A stretch of 64,000 nt of DNA from assembly GCF_029382225.1 (NCBI RefSeq), contig NZ_JARLTC010000045.1, positions 1-64,000 of the forward strand, read 5' to 3'. The notes beneath the pieces are model-generated. The model worked only from the letters and a program-made list of their open reading frames with translations, made no database searches and was not told the DNA's origin. Position numbers and translations under genes: made by a program. How positions within the stretch are numbered: position 1 is the stretch's first letter; every line of letters begins with the position of its first letter. This DNA comes from Spongiactinospora sp. TRM90649. Lineage in GTDB: Bacteria > Actinomycetota > Actinomycetes > Streptosporangiales > Streptosporangiaceae. Below, piece by piece: positions 23,390 through 32,484 of this stretch.

Positions 23390-25800
23390 CTGTTCCGATC
23401 ACCCCGCTGCGGCCGGAGGAATGCCTCCCTGTCCCCGACGCGGGCTTCGGGGCGCTGCGCACCGAGCGGGGCAACCTGCCATTGGAAAGTGTCGACGTGA
23501 CCGCCGGGGTGGCCGGCCTGATCGCCGGGGTGGAGGTCGTCCAGGGCTTCCGCAACCCGTTCGACGTGCCGCTGGAGGCGACCTACGTCTTCCCGCTGCC
23601 CGACCGCGCCGCCGTCACCGCCTTCCGAATGGAGGCCGACGACCGGGTGGTCGAAGGGCTGCTCAAGGAGCGCGGCCAGGCCCGGCAGGACTACGACCGG
23701 GCGCTGGCCGAGGGCAAGCGGGCGGCCATCGCCGAGGAGGACCGTCCCGACGTCTTCACCATCAGGGTCGGCAACATCGTGCCCGGAGAGAGCGTCCGGG
23801 TGTTCCTGACGCTGAGCCAGCCGCTGCCGTACGAGGACGGCGCGGCGACGTTCCGCTTCCCGCTGGTGGTCGCCCCCCGTTACATCCCGGGCACGCCGCT
23901 GGACGGGCCTTCGGCGGGGACGGGAACCGAGCCCGACACCGACGCCGTGCCCGACGCCTCGCGCATCTCGCCGCCGGTGCTGCTGCCCGGCTTCCCCAAC
24001 CCGGTACGGCTCTCGCTCGCTGTGAACGTCGACCCGGCCGGGCTCGACCTGCGCGAGATGCGCTCCAGCCTGCACGAGGTGAACGCCGAGGGCACCCACG
24101 TGAGCCTGCGGCCCGGCGAGCGGCTGGACCGCGACTTCATCCTGCGCCTGTACTTCGACGCCTCGACCTCCCTGGCCTTGGTCCCCGACGAGACCCCAGG
24201 CGAGACGGCGGCCGGGCAGGGCACGTTCGCGCTGACCCTGCTGCCGGCCCCGGCCGAGGCCGTCCGCGCGCCGCGCGACGTGGTCCTGGTGCTCGACCGC
24301 TCGGGCAGCATGGGCGGCTGGAAGATGGTGGCCGCCAGGCGCGCCGCCGCCCGGATCGTGGACACGCTGACGGCGGGCGACCGTTTCGCGGTGCTGTCGT
24401 TCGACACGGTGGTGGAGCGCCCCGACGACCTGCCCCCCGGCCTGGCGGAGGCCACCGACCGCAACCGCTACCGGGCCGTGGAGCATCTGGCCAGGCTCGA
24501 CGCGCGGGGCGGCACGGAGATGCTCGCGCCCCTCCAGGAGGCCCTCGGCCTGCTCGGCGACGGCGCGCGTGACCGGGTGCTGGTCCTGGTCACGGACGGC
24601 CAGGTGGGCAACGAGGACCAGATCCTGGAGCGCACCGGCGCGGGCCTGGCGGCCGTGCGGGTGCACACGGTGGGCATCGACCGGGCCGTCAACGCGGGCT
24701 TCCTCGGACGGCTGGCCGGCCTCGGCGGTGGCCGCTGCGAGCTGGTCGAGTCCGAGGACCGGCTGGACGAGGCCATGGAGCAGATCCACCGCCGGATCGG
24801 CGCGCCCCTGGTCACCGACCTGTCGCTGAAGGCCGAGGGCTTCGACCTGGTGCCGGACACGGTGACCCGCCCGGGTTCGCTGTTTCCCGGGGTCCCGCTG
24901 TCGGTCACCGGACGCTACCGGGCGGCGGACGGCGCGCAGGCCGTCCTGGCCGTGCACGGGCTGACGGCCGACGGCCAGCCCTGGGAGAGCCGGGTCACCG
25001 GCGCCCGCACCGGCAACCCGGCGATCCGGGCGATCTGGGCGCGGGCCCGCCTGCGCGCGCTTGAGGACCGCTACGCGACCGGTGACGAGTCGGTCGAGCA
25101 GGCCATCGTGGACACGTCGCTGGAGTTCGGCGTGCTGTGCCGGTTCACCGCCTTCGTCGCGATCGACTCCCGGGTGGTCGCCGAGGGCGGCCCCGAGCAC
25201 CGGGTGATCCAGCCGGTGGAGCCGCCCAGCGGCTGGGACCCGCGCATGGCGGGCGCGCCGCCGATGGCCATCGGCGGCTACGCCATGGCCGCCGCGTCCT
25301 TCGCCGCTCCGGCGCCCGCTCCGCCCGGTGGCGCGTTCCCCGAGGCGTTCGACCCCGGCGATCCGGCCGGGCCCCCTCCGGTTCCGGCCTCGTTCCAGCC
25401 TCCGGTGGCGTCCGCCCCCATGCCCCGGCGCGGGTTCGCCGGGCCCGTCACTCCGCGCATGCCGGTGGGGCACGCGCTGGATTCGATCAGGCCCCAGCTT
25501 CTCGCGGAGCTGGAGCGGCTGCGGGCGGCCGAGTCGCTGCCGCGCCCAGCGCTGCTGCGCTACCTGTCCGACCTGGGCAGCCGCCTGGGGGCGCTGGCCA
25601 CTTACCTGGCCGGGCACCAGGAGATGGCCGCCCTGGCCGTGGAGCTCAGCGCGGCCGAGCGTTCCGGTGCCGACCCACGTGACCTGTGGCGGCGGACGTT
25701 CGCGCTGCTCACACGCCTCACCGGTAGCGACGCGCCGTCGCCGGGGCCGCTGCGGCAGGTGGGCGGCGGCACGCCGTCGCGGCCGTTCTGGAAGCGTTAG
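23386..25800 (+). CDS. VIT- and VWA-domain protein
   Basis: The 804-residue protein has an N-terminal VIT domain (about residues 15-140; blocks P-F-D-V-P-L-E-A-T-Y-V-F-P-L-P and R-P-D-V-F-T-I-R-V-G-N-I-V-P-G-E). A von Willebrand A domain follows from about residue 300, with an intact metal site V-V-L-V-L-D-R-S-G-S-M-G-G-W-K-M and G-G-T-E-M-L-A-P-L. The C-terminus is Pro/Ala-rich with a helical tail. There is no signal peptide. Family members resemble inter-alpha-trypsin inhibitor heavy chains; bacterial function is unclear, with scaffold or ligand-binding roles proposed. The start at 23386 follows GAAGGGAG and overlaps the merR stop. Confidence 0.85.
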   Translation: MTVPITPLRPEECLPVPDAGFGALRTERGNLPLESVDVTAGVAGLIAGVEVVQGFRNPFDVPLEATYVFPLPDRAAVTAFRMEADDRVVEGLLKERGQARQDYDRALAEGKRAAIAEEDRPDVFTIRVGNIVPGESVRVFLTLSQPLPYEDGAATFRFPLVVAPRYIPGTPLDGPSAGTGTEPDTDAVPDASRISPPVLLPGFPNPVRLSLAVNVDPAGLDLREMRSSLHEVNAEGTHVSLRPGERLDRDFILRLYFDASTSLALVPDETPGETAAGQGTFALTLLPAPAEAVRAPRDVVLVLDRSGSMGGWKMVAARRAAARIVDTLTAGDRFAVLSFDTVVERPDDLPPGLAEATDRNRYRAVEHLARLDARGGTEMLAPLQEALGLLGDGARDRVLVLVTDGQVGNEDQILERTGAGLAAVRVHTVGIDRAVNAGFLGRLAGLGGGRCELVESEDRLDEAMEQIHRRIGAPLVTDLSLKAEGFDLVPDTVTRPGSLFPGVPLSVTGRYRAADGAQAVLAVHGLTADGQPWESRVTGARTGNPAIRAIWARARLRALEDRYATGDESVEQAIVDTSLEFGVLCRFTAFVAIDSRVVAEGGPEHRVIQPVEPPSGWDPRMAGAPPMAIGGYAMAAASFAAPAPAPPGGAFPEAFDPGDPAGPPPVPASFQPPVASAPMPRRGFAGPVTPRMPVGHALDSIRPQLLAELERLRAAESLPRPALLRYLSDLGSRLGALATYLAGHQEMAALAVELSAAERSGADPRDLWRRTFALLTRLTGSDAPSPGPLRQVGGGTPSRPFWKR

Positions 25801-25921
25801 GAGGCGGAATCGGCTCCGACTCCGGCCCTGCCAAGCGGTGGCGAGAACCTGACATGTCGTGAACCCGACGGTCTGAGTAGAGTGACACTCTCTACGCTCA
25901 CCAACCATGGGGGAAGAGGAC

Positions 25922-26935
25922 ATGGCAGGACGCCGGTTGCTGGAGGGCCTGGGAGTCGGCGCCGCCGAAGAGACCGGCTACCGCGCGCTGCTGCGGCAGG
26001 GGCCGTCCACGCTCAGCGAGCTGTCGGCGGAGACCGGGGCCTCGGTCGCGGCGATCCGGCGGATGCTGCCCCGGATGGAGAACCTGGGCCTGGTGACCCG
26101 GGTGGCGGGCAGGCCGCTGCGGCTGCTCGCCACGCCGCCCAGCGTGGCCGTCGACATCCTGGTGGCCCGCCGCCACGAGGAGATCACGCACAGCCGGGCC
26201 GCCGTGGCCCTGCTCGCCACCGAGGTCGCGGGCCGGGTGGGCAACCACCCGGAGGAGGTGCTGGAGGTGGTGACCGGCCGCGAGGCGGTCGCCCGCCGGT
26301 TCCTGCAGCTCGAACACAACGCCGCCGACGAGATCCTGGTGCTGGTGCATCCGCCGTACGCGATGGACATCACCGACGAGGGCGAGGATCGGCGACGGCG
26401 TGGTGACCGCCGGGCGCAGGCGCGGGCCGTATACGGCCCGCGCGCCTTCGACGAGCCGGGGATGCTGGAGCACACGCGCCGGTCGATCGCCGACGGCGAG
26501 CAGGCCCGGCTCGGGGACGTTCCGCTCAAGCTGGCCATCGCCGACGGGCGGACCGCGATGCTCCCGCTGGTCTCCGAACAGGACGAGGCGGACGGCAGCG
26601 CCCTCGTCGTGCACCCCTCGGCGCTGCTCGACGCGCTGGTGGCGCTGTTCGAGGCACTGTGGCGCTCGGCCGTGCCGCTGCGCCTGACGCCCGGCGCGGA
26701 GCCAGAGGGCGAGTCGTGGCCCCGGCACTCCGACACCGACGTGCTGACACTGCTGGCGGGCGGCATGAAGGACGAGACGATCGCCCGGCAGCTCAGGCTC
26801 AGCTCGCGTACCGTGCAGCGGCGCGTGCAGGCCCTGTGCGAACAGCTCGGCGCGCGCACGCGGTTCCACGCGGGCTATCTGGCGGCGACCCAGGAGCTGC
26901 TGAACCGTGCGGCGGGCTACTCCCGGCCGGGGTAA
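25922..26935 (+). CDS. TrmB-like / LuxR-type transcriptional regulator
   Basis: The 337-residue protein has an N-terminal winged-helix part (R-A-L-L-R-Q-G-P-S-T-L-S-E-L-S-A-E-T-G-A, R-M-L-P-R-M-E-N-L-G-L-V). A central helical/sensor region follows, and the C-terminus is a LuxR-type HTH: D-V-L-T-L-L-A-G-G-M-K-D-E-T-I-A-R-Q-L, then S-S-R-T-V-Q-R-R-V-Q-A-L. The ATG at 25922 follows GAAGAGGA; an in-frame ATG at 25907 is less well placed. Upstream lies a partial inverted repeat, gtagag…ctctac. This architecture is common in Streptomyces-like genomes, and no target can be inferred from context. Confidence 0.8.
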   Translation: MAGRRLLEGLGVGAAEETGYRALLRQGPSTLSELSAETGASVAAIRRMLPRMENLGLVTRVAGRPLRLLATPPSVAVDILVARRHEEITHSRAAVALLATEVAGRVGNHPEEVLEVVTGREAVARRFLQLEHNAADEILVLVHPPYAMDITDEGEDRRRRGDRRAQARAVYGPRAFDEPGMLEHTRRSIADGEQARLGDVPLKLAIADGRTAMLPLVSEQDEADGSALVVHPSALLDALVALFEALWRSAVPLRLTPGAEPEGESWPRHSDTDVLTLLAGGMKDETIARQLRLSSRTVQRRVQALCEQLGARTRFHAGYLAATQELLNRAAGYSRPG

Positions 26936-26996
26936 GACCACGCGGGTCCAGATGGCGGTCGCCCGGGGCTCTTCGCGCTGGGCGACGCGCTCTGGT

Positions 26997-27074
26997 CAGC
27001 CAGGACATGTCGCCGCCGGGCCCCGCGATGAACCCGTCGAGCGACATGGTGCCCGAGTAGAGCAGGTTCGCCAT
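26997..27074 (-). pseudogene. N-terminal fragment of a dihydrofolate-reductase-fold (RibD C-terminal-like) protein
   Basis: From an ATG at 27074 the minus strand reads M-A-N-L-L-Y-S-G-T-M-S-L-D-G-F-I-A-G-P-G and then G-D-M-S-W-L. This is the conserved N-terminal motif of DHFR-family proteins related to the RibD C-terminal domain. After 26 codons the frame becomes Arg/Pro-rich and runs into the 3' end of the regulator at 25922-26935. Only the first strand and helix remain, so it is a deletion remnant. Confidence 0.6.
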
Positions 27075-27120
27075 GCAGGCCATGCTACGGAGCGCTACCG
27101 GCAGTCGGCGGCGGCGCCGT

Positions 27121-27846
27121 CTAGCTCGCGGCCCGGCCCTGTTCGGCCGCCTTGGCCTCGCGCGCCGCCTTGACCATCTCGATCTTGGCGCTGGCGGCGT
27201 ACTTGTCCACGTACTCCTGCTCGGCCAGCTCCATCAGCGCGTACATGATCTCGTCGGTGACCGCGCGCAGCACCAGCCGGTCGTCCTCCATGCCGTAGAA
27301 GCGGGAGAAGTCGAGCGGCTTGCCGAACCGGACGCCGGGCCGGATGCCGAGCTTGGGCAGCGGACGCCCCGGGGGCATCATCTCGAAGGTGTTGACCATG
27401 GCCCAAGGGATCACCGGCACCCGCGACTCCAGCGCCAGCCTGGCCACCCCGGTCTTGCCCTTGTAGAGGCGGCCGTCGGGCGAGCGCGTGCCCTCGGGGT
27501 AGATGCCCAGCACGTCGCCCGCGCGCAGCACCCGCAGCCCGGTGCGCAGCGCCGCCTCGCTGGCCTTGCCGCCCGACCGGTCGATCGGCACGGTGCCGAC
27601 CCCGGAGAAGAACAGACGGCTGAGCAGACCCTTCAGGCCGGTGCCGGTGAAGTACTCGGCCTTGCCGAGCGAGATCACCTTTCTGGGCAGGAACAGCGCG
27701 CCGAAGAAGTGGTCGGCGAAGGAGAGGTGGTTGCCCGCCAGGATCACCGGCCCTTCGCGCGGAACGTTGTCCACTCCCTCCGCCCATGGGCGGAACACCA
27801 GGTGCAGGATCGGCGCCAAGATGGCCTTGACCACCCAGTAGAACAC
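27121..27846 (-). CDS. plsC: 1-acyl-sn-glycerol-3-phosphate acyltransferase
   Basis: The 241-residue protein starts at a GTG (27846) reading V-F-Y-W-V-V-K-A-I-L-A-P-I-L, a membrane-associated N-terminus. The acyltransferase motifs are G-N-H-L-S-F-A-D-H-F-F (N-H-x4-D catalytic pair) near residue 37, V-G-T-V-P-I-D-R-S-G-G, and I-Y-P-E-G-T-R-S-P-D-G near 115. It transfers an acyl chain to lysophosphatidic acid in phospholipid synthesis at the inner membrane. The open frame extends upstream to 28008, but those codons are shadow-like and overlap the divergent gene region. From memory, an orthologue (Rv2182c) borders the same backbone block in M. tuberculosis. Confidence 0.85.
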   Translation of the reverse strand: MFYWVVKAILAPILHLVFRPWAEGVDNVPREGPVILAGNHLSFADHFFGALFLPRKVISLGKAEYFTGTGLKGLLSRLFFSGVGTVPIDRSGGKASEAALRTGLRVLRAGDVLGIYPEGTRSPDGRLYKGKTGVARLALESRVPVIPWAMVNTFEMMPPGRPLPKLGIRPGVRFGKPLDFSRFYGMEDDRLVLRAVTDEIMYALMELAEQEYVDKYAASAKIEMVKAAREAKAAEQGRAAS

Positions 27847-28043
27847 TCCGGGCACCTCTTCTCGGCATCGGGTTCCGCCATCGATCCCGGGCAGGGGAAC
27901 ACGCCGTGGATCGGTGCCGGTGGGGCAAGCAGATATCTTCCCATCTTCCGGCCGGGAAGTCTCACCACGCCGAACCGCCGTTCCTCTCCCCAAACGGGTG
28001 TGTCTCATGCGAATATCGGGCGAACTGCCAGAGGAGGCGCGCG

Positions 28044-28808
28044 ATGCCCGTCCTGCCCGGCGCCGAGCCGTACCACCGCGAGGGAGGCCCGGTCGGTGTC
28101 CTGCTCTGTCATGGATTCACCGGCACGCCGCAGTCGCTGCGGCCGTGGGCCGAGCACCTGGCCGCCGCCGGCCTGACCGTCGCGCTGCCCCGTCTGCCCG
28201 GCCACGGCACCACCTGGCAGGAGATGAGCCGGACCCGCTGGGAGGACTGGTACGCCGAGCTGGACAAGACCTTCGCCGACCTGCTCGGGCGGTGCGCCGA
28301 GGTCTTCGTGTGCGGGCTGTCGCTCGGAGGCTGCCTGGCGCTGCGCCTGGCCGAGGTGCACGGCCCGGCGGTGCGCGGCGTCGTCGCGGTCAACCCCTCG
28401 ATCACCAGCGACGTCCCGCTGCTGCGCCTGGCCCCGCTGCTGAAACTGGTGCTGCCCTCGGTGCCCGGCGTCGCCGGGGACATCAAGCGGCCGGGGGTGA
28501 CCGAACTGGCCTATTCGCGCACCCCGGTGCGCGCGGCGGCCACCCTGCCCCGCCTGTGGTCGCTCGTGCAGGCCCGGCTGAACCTGGTCACCCAGCCGCT
28601 GCTGGTCTACCACAGCCCCCAGGACCACGTCGTGAAGCCCACCAGTGTCAGGATCCTCCGCGAGCGGCTGACCGGCGGCAACCTCTCCGTCGTCGAACTG
28701 GCCGACAGCTACCATGTGGCGACGCTCGACAACGACGCGGGCGAGATCTTCGCGGGGAGCCTGGAATTCATCAGGACGCACGCCTCGGTACCCTTACAGA
28801 GGGACTGA
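28044..28808 (+). CDS. Alpha/beta hydrolase (carboxylesterase-like)
   Basis: The 254-residue protein starts at ATG 28044 after GAGGAGG. The fold shows V-L-L-C-H-G-F-T-G-T-P (oxyanion hole H-G) near residue 20. The nucleophile elbow is V-C-G-L-S-L-G-G-C-L-A-L near 95 (G-x-S-x-G), the acid lies in Y-H-S-P-Q-D-H-V-V-K-P near 195, and the catalytic His in L-A-D-S-Y-H-V-A-T-L near 230. It closely resembles Bacillus-type carboxylesterase Est30 / monoacylglycerol lipase relatives. It is divergent from plsC, and a lipid-turnover role is plausible but unproven. Confidence 0.85.
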   Translation: MPVLPGAEPYHREGGPVGVLLCHGFTGTPQSLRPWAEHLAAAGLTVALPRLPGHGTTWQEMSRTRWEDWYAELDKTFADLLGRCAEVFVCGLSLGGCLALRLAEVHGPAVRGVVAVNPSITSDVPLLRLAPLLKLVLPSVPGVAGDIKRPGVTELAYSRTPVRAAATLPRLWSLVQARLNLVTQPLLVYHSPQDHVVKPTSVRILRERLTGGNLSVVELADSYHVATLDNDAGEIFAGSLEFIRTHASVPLQRD

Positions 28809-28873
28809 TCGCCGATGGGGGTGGCGGCCTCGGGAGGAAGGCACGGGACTGCGATGACTGACAGGCCCTGTAC

Positions 28874-29377
28874 GTGACGCCCCAGAGTGACGAGGACGAG
28901 GTCTGGCGGCAGATCGTCGCCTCGTTCAACGAGCCTGCCGTGGACACCGCGGCCGGCCAGCCATGGCCGGACAGCGAGAACCTCCCGGCCGAACCCGTCA
29001 GGCGCGCGTCCGGCCGCGACGCCGACGACCCGGGGGCCGACGCGTCCGGCGGCACCGCGACGCGCGATCCCGCCGACGCCGACGACCGTGTCCCTGACGG
29101 CGAAGCGGACGAGCCCGATGAGCCCGATGAGGGCCACTACGAGCCGCCGCCACCGCCGCCGCTCCCCCGGGCCGACGCCTCCACCAGGCTCGCCTGGGCG
29201 GGCCTTTTCGGCGGCCCGGCCTATCTGCTGCTGGCCGCCGTGCTCGGCTGGCATATGCCGGGGTGGGCGCTGTTCACCGCCGTGGCCGCCTTCATCGGCG
29301 GGTTCGTGGCCCTGGTGGTGCGCATGGGCGACGGCCCGCCCGGCGACTCCGGCTGGGACGACGGCGCCGTCATCTGA
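28874..29377 (+). CDS. Hypothetical C-terminally membrane-anchored protein
   Basis: The 167-residue protein starts at a GTG (28874). The first ~105 residues are acidic and low complexity (Asp/Glu/Pro repeats such as D-E-P-D-E-P-D-E, then PPPPPPLP). Two transmembrane helices follow: L-A-W-A-G-L-F-G-G-P-A-Y-L-L-L-A-A-V-L-G-W and W-A-L-F-T-A-V-A-A-F-I-G-G-F-V-A-L-V-V. The tail is short and acidic. The disordered acidic domain is probably cytoplasmic. Similar small proteins occur in related genomes; no function is known to me. Confidence 0.65.
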   Translation: MTPQSDEDEVWRQIVASFNEPAVDTAAGQPWPDSENLPAEPVRRASGRDADDPGADASGGTATRDPADADDRVPDGEADEPDEPDEGHYEPPPPPPLPRADASTRLAWAGLFGGPAYLLLAAVLGWHMPGWALFTAVAAFIGGFVALVVRMGDGPPGDSGWDDGAVI

Positions 29378-29401
29378 CCGTCCTGCGCCTGGCCGCGCGG
29401 G

Positions 29402-30589
29402 TCAGGACGTCGCGGGCGTGGCGTCGGACGACGGGGCGTCGAGCGCCTTGGATGTGCCGGAGCCGAAGCGCTCCACGACGTCGGTGTAGGCGTCCTTGTC
29501 GTCGATGGCGTGGCCGACCGCCCACACCGAGCCGGGGCTGCCCGGCAGATGGCCGACCGCCTGCAACCTGATCGTCCGGGGCGACTTGCCGGGCTCTCCG
29601 CGCATGATCTCGGTGGTGTCGCCCTGGTGGCGCAGCAGGAACGCCTGTCCCGGCCTGCCGGGGTCGTAGCCGGAGATCCAGTAGGTGCCCTTGCCGTCAC
29701 CGGTCACGCCGTACAGGCGGGCGTCGCGGTCGGGCACGCGCACCTCGGACCAGCGCTTGCCGTTCCAGGACAGCGCCAGCGGCGAGACCTTGCCGTCGCC
29801 GAGGTAGACGCCGCCGACGGCCAGGGCTCGCTTGGGGCCGTCGCTGTGGACGTCGCGCAGGTATCCGCCGGCGACGCGCGGGGCGGAGACGGTCTTCCAG
29901 TCGCCGCCGCCGGAGCCGCGCCGCATGATCAGCGGCTTGCCGTCGGCGTCTCCGACGGCCCAGCCGTCGCCCTTGGGCTGCAGGGACACGCCGTACAGGG
30001 TGCCCTCGTCGCGGGCCGACTCGACGCGCCAGCCGGAGTCGGATCGGGTGACGATCAGCGGCTTGCGCTCGCGGGTGCCGACCGCGACCATCCGCCCCGG
30101 CACCGCCGCCACCCCGGCGAGCCAGTCGCTCGCGCGCAGTTGTTCCACACCGACCCGGTCGAAGCCGGAGCCGTCGCCGTGGGCGACGTACGGCAGGCCG
30201 TCGTGCCCCGCCCCCACGGTCCAGATGTCGTTGGGCGCGGCGGCGGCGATCGAGCGCAGGTAGCCCGCGCCGGTGTCGTCGTTGCGGATGCCGACCTGGG
30301 TCCACGCGCGGCCGTCCCAGTGCGCGATGGCCCCCCGGTTCTCCCAGGCGTCCCAGATGTCCTGCTGGCCGACGGCCCACACATCGGTGCTGGACAGGCC
30401 CGCCACGTCGGACAGCGAACCGTCGCCCTGCAGCCGGACGCGCTCGGACCGCTGCCACGACTCGGCGACGGCGGACGGGCGCGGCGGATCGGCGTGCGCG
30501 TAGGCGGCCGACATGCCAGGAAGGACAGGCCCGGCGAGGAGCACGGCTCCCACACCCGCCACCACACGCCGCACTGAGCGGCTGGTCAT
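29402..30589 (-). CDS. Secreted beta-propeller-like protein
   Basis: The 395-residue protein starts at ATG 30589 and has a Sec signal peptide (R-R-V-V-A-G-V-G-A-V-L-L-A-G-P-V-L, cleavage near A-Y-A-H-A, residue 32). The mature part has repeated blocks of the type S-S-T-D-V-W-A-V-G-Q, P-N-D-I-W-T-V-G-A-G, G-D-G-W-A-V-G-D and P-G-S-V-W-A-V-G-H. These tryptophan-containing motifs are typical of secreted propeller repeats in actinobacteria. It is a probable extracellular binding protein. The longer open frame to 30781 is Pro/Cys-rich shadow sequence. Confidence 0.7.
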   Translation of the reverse strand: MTSRSVRRVVAGVGAVLLAGPVLPGMSAAYAHADPPRPSAVAESWQRSERVRLQGDGSLSDVAGLSSTDVWAVGQQDIWDAWENRGAIAHWDGRAWTQVGIRNDDTGAGYLRSIAAAAPNDIWTVGAGHDGLPYVAHGDGSGFDRVGVEQLRASDWLAGVAAVPGRMVAVGTRERKPLIVTRSDSGWRVESARDEGTLYGVSLQPKGDGWAVGDADGKPLIMRRGSGGGDWKTVSAPRVAGGYLRDVHSDGPKRALAVGGVYLGDGKVSPLALSWNGKRWSEVRVPDRDARLYGVTGDGKGTYWISGYDPGRPGQAFLLRHQGDTTEIMRGEPGKSPRTIRLQAVGHLPGSPGSVWAVGHAIDDKDAYTDVVERFGSGTSKALDAPSSDATPATS

Positions 30590-30680
30590 AGGCAAATCGT
30601 ACGGGCACGATCTCCCGCGCGTGGACATCCACCCGGTTAAACGCGCGCCGATGCCGTTCCGGTGCGGCCGAACGCCGAGC

Positions 30681-31373
30681 TCAGGAGGCCCGCAGCTCGG
30701 CCACGACGGGAAGATGGTCGGTGGCGGCGGCCAGGTCGGCGGGGTCGGCTTCCGCCCCGCCGCAGGACACGACGGACACACCGGACCCGGCGAAGACGGC
30801 GTCGATCCTTTTGCCCGGCCGCCTGGCGGTGAAGGTCAGGCCGTCGCCCCTGGGAGCGTGCGCGTAGCAGTCGGTCAGCCGTCCGGCGATGTAGCGGAAG
30901 GTCTCGCGGTCGGCGTGTTCGTTGATGTCGCCGGCCAGCACCGGCACGGCGTCGTACGGCTCGGCCGCCGCCTCAAGCAGCGTGATCGCCTCGGCGGCGT
31001 GCAGGGCCCTGGCGGCCACGTCGAGGTCGAGGTGCACCGACGCGACCCCCAGGCGCAGGCCGTCCGCCTCGACCACGGCGATCGCCACCGCCCGGCGTTC
31101 CAGGAACAGGCGGAAGGACAGCAGGTGCGTCTCGGCGCTCAGCACGCGGACGCCGGGGCCGGTCAGCACGGCCATGCCGCCGCGCCGCCGTCCGGCGGCC
31201 ACGATCATCCCGGTCTCCGCGGCGAGCCTGGCGCGTTTGCGCCGCCAGCACCACAGCCGGGGGACCTCCTGCACGCACAGGACGTCGGGGCGCAGCGCCC
31301 TGATGACCCTGACCAGCGCCGGCACGTCATCACGCATCGAGCGGATGTTGTACGTCGCGACCCTGATGGTCAT
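30681..31373 (-). CDS. Endonuclease/exonuclease/phosphatase-fold protein
   Basis: The 230-residue protein starts at ATG 31373 with M-T-I-R-V-A-T-Y-N-I-R-S-M, the N-terminal strand and Asn of the EEP superfamily. Q-E-V-P follows (Glu metal ligand), then L-A-G-D-I-N-E-H-A-D (D-x-N) and the C-terminal R-I-D-A-V-F, D-H-L-P-V-V-A-E-L block with catalytic His. It should hydrolyse phosphodiester bonds (nucleic acid, phospholipid or sugar phosphate); the substrate is not inferable. There is no signal peptide. Confidence 0.8.
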   Translation of the reverse strand: MTIRVATYNIRSMRDDVPALVRVIRALRPDVLCVQEVPRLWCWRRKRARLAAETGMIVAAGRRRGGMAVLTGPGVRVLSAETHLLSFRLFLERRAVAIAVVEADGLRLGVASVHLDLDVAARALHAAEAITLLEAAAEPYDAVPVLAGDINEHADRETFRYIAGRLTDCYAHAPRGDGLTFTARRPGKRIDAVFAGSGVSVVSCGGAEADPADLAAATDHLPVVAELRAS

Positions 31374-31505
31374 GCGACGCAGAGTAGTCCGGCATGCACG
31401 GTAGCGGCCAGCGTCCTGGCCACAAGCGGCCAAACCCGGCGTTTCCGGACTTCCAGCATCAATCTCCGGACGACCGGTCGAAAAGGCTTCTCCATCTCGG
31501 CCATG

Positions 31506-32450
31506 TCACCGGCGGCGGGCCAGCCCGGCCGCGCCCACCAGCCCCGCCGCGGCGCCCAGCTCGGCGAGGCGGATGTCGGCGACCGGCCGGTGCCCGCTGC
31601 CGGTCAGCGCCCGCGCGAAGGACCGCCTGGCCTGGTCGATGAACAGGTCGGCGGCGCGGGACACCCCGCCGCCGAGGATGAAACAGCCCGGATCGAGCAC
31701 CGCGGCCAGATCCGCCATGCCCTGCCCCAGCCAGTCGCCGATGCTCCCGAAGGCCGTCAGCGCGGCGTCGTCGCCCCGCCGCGCCGCCTCGGTGACGTCC
31801 TCGCCCTTGATGTCGGCGGGCGAGCCCCCGGCCAGGTCGAGCAGCAGCGCCGCCCGGTGCGGCTCCGCGGCGGCGATCACACGGGCCTCCTCGACCAGCG
31901 CGCCGCCGCTGGCGTAGCGCTCCCAGCAGCCCAGGTTTCCGCAGTCGCACAGGCGGCCCCTGGGGACCACCTGCATGTGCCCCATCTCGGCGCCCATGCC
32001 CCACCGTCCCCGGTACAGCTCACCGCCGAGCACGATGCCGCCGCCTATGCCGGTGCCGACCGTCACGCACACGATATGGCTCTCGCCCCGGCCCGCGCCG
32101 TGCCTCGCCTCGGCCCAGGCCATGGCGTTCGCGTCGTTCTCCACCGTGACGGGCAGCCCGACCAGCGCCGCCACCTTGTCCCTCAGCGGCTCCTCTCGCC
32201 AGGCCAGGTGGGGCGCGAAGCGCACGAACGCGCGGGACTCGTCCACGAAGCCCGCCGCGCCCAGGCCGACCGCCTCGACCTCGTGGCCGTGGGCCAGTTC
32301 CCTGACCACGTCGGCGATCGTCTCGGCGACCTTGTCGGGGTCGTCGGCGGGAGTGGGCCGGAGGGTCTGGGCGAGGATCCGCCCGTCGTCGTCGACCAGG
32401 CCGCCCATCAGTTTGGTGCCACCGATGTCGACTCCGATGGTCAGCGCCAT
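31506..32450 (-). CDS. glk: ROK-family glucokinase
   Basis: The 314-residue protein starts at ATG 32450. It has the ROK phosphate-binding motif T-I-G-V-D-I-G-G-T-K-L near residue 5, the catalytic V-E-N-D-A-N-A-M-A-W near 105, G-T-G-I-G-G-G-I, and the zinc motif L-C-D-C-G-N-L-G-C-W-E near 165. It phosphorylates glucose with ATP and, in Streptomyces, also takes part in carbon catabolite repression. Length matches GlkA (about 317). A short gap follows the gene at 32485 on the same strand, suggesting one operon running from 34889. Confidence 0.85.
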   Translation of the reverse strand: MALTIGVDIGGTKLMGGLVDDDGRILAQTLRPTPADDPDKVAETIADVVRELAHGHEVEAVGLGAAGFVDESRAFVRFAPHLAWREEPLRDKVAALVGLPVTVENDANAMAWAEARHGAGRGESHIVCVTVGTGIGGGIVLGGELYRGRWGMGAEMGHMQVVPRGRLCDCGNLGCWERYASGGALVEEARVIAAAEPHRAALLLDLAGGSPADIKGEDVTEAARRGDDAALTAFGSIGDWLGQGMADLAAVLDPGCFILGGGVSRAADLFIDQARRSFARALTGSGHRPVADIRLAELGAAAGLVGAAGLARRR

Positions 32451-32484
32451 CTCCCGACCCTCTCCTCCGGGCTCCTCCGGGCGA

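Noticed and set aside
23347..25923. An 858-codon minus-strand open frame opposite the VIT/VWA gene
   Set aside because: It is antisense to a well-supported gene with intact VIT and MIDAS motifs; its Gln/Arg/Gly-rich composition marks it as a shadow.
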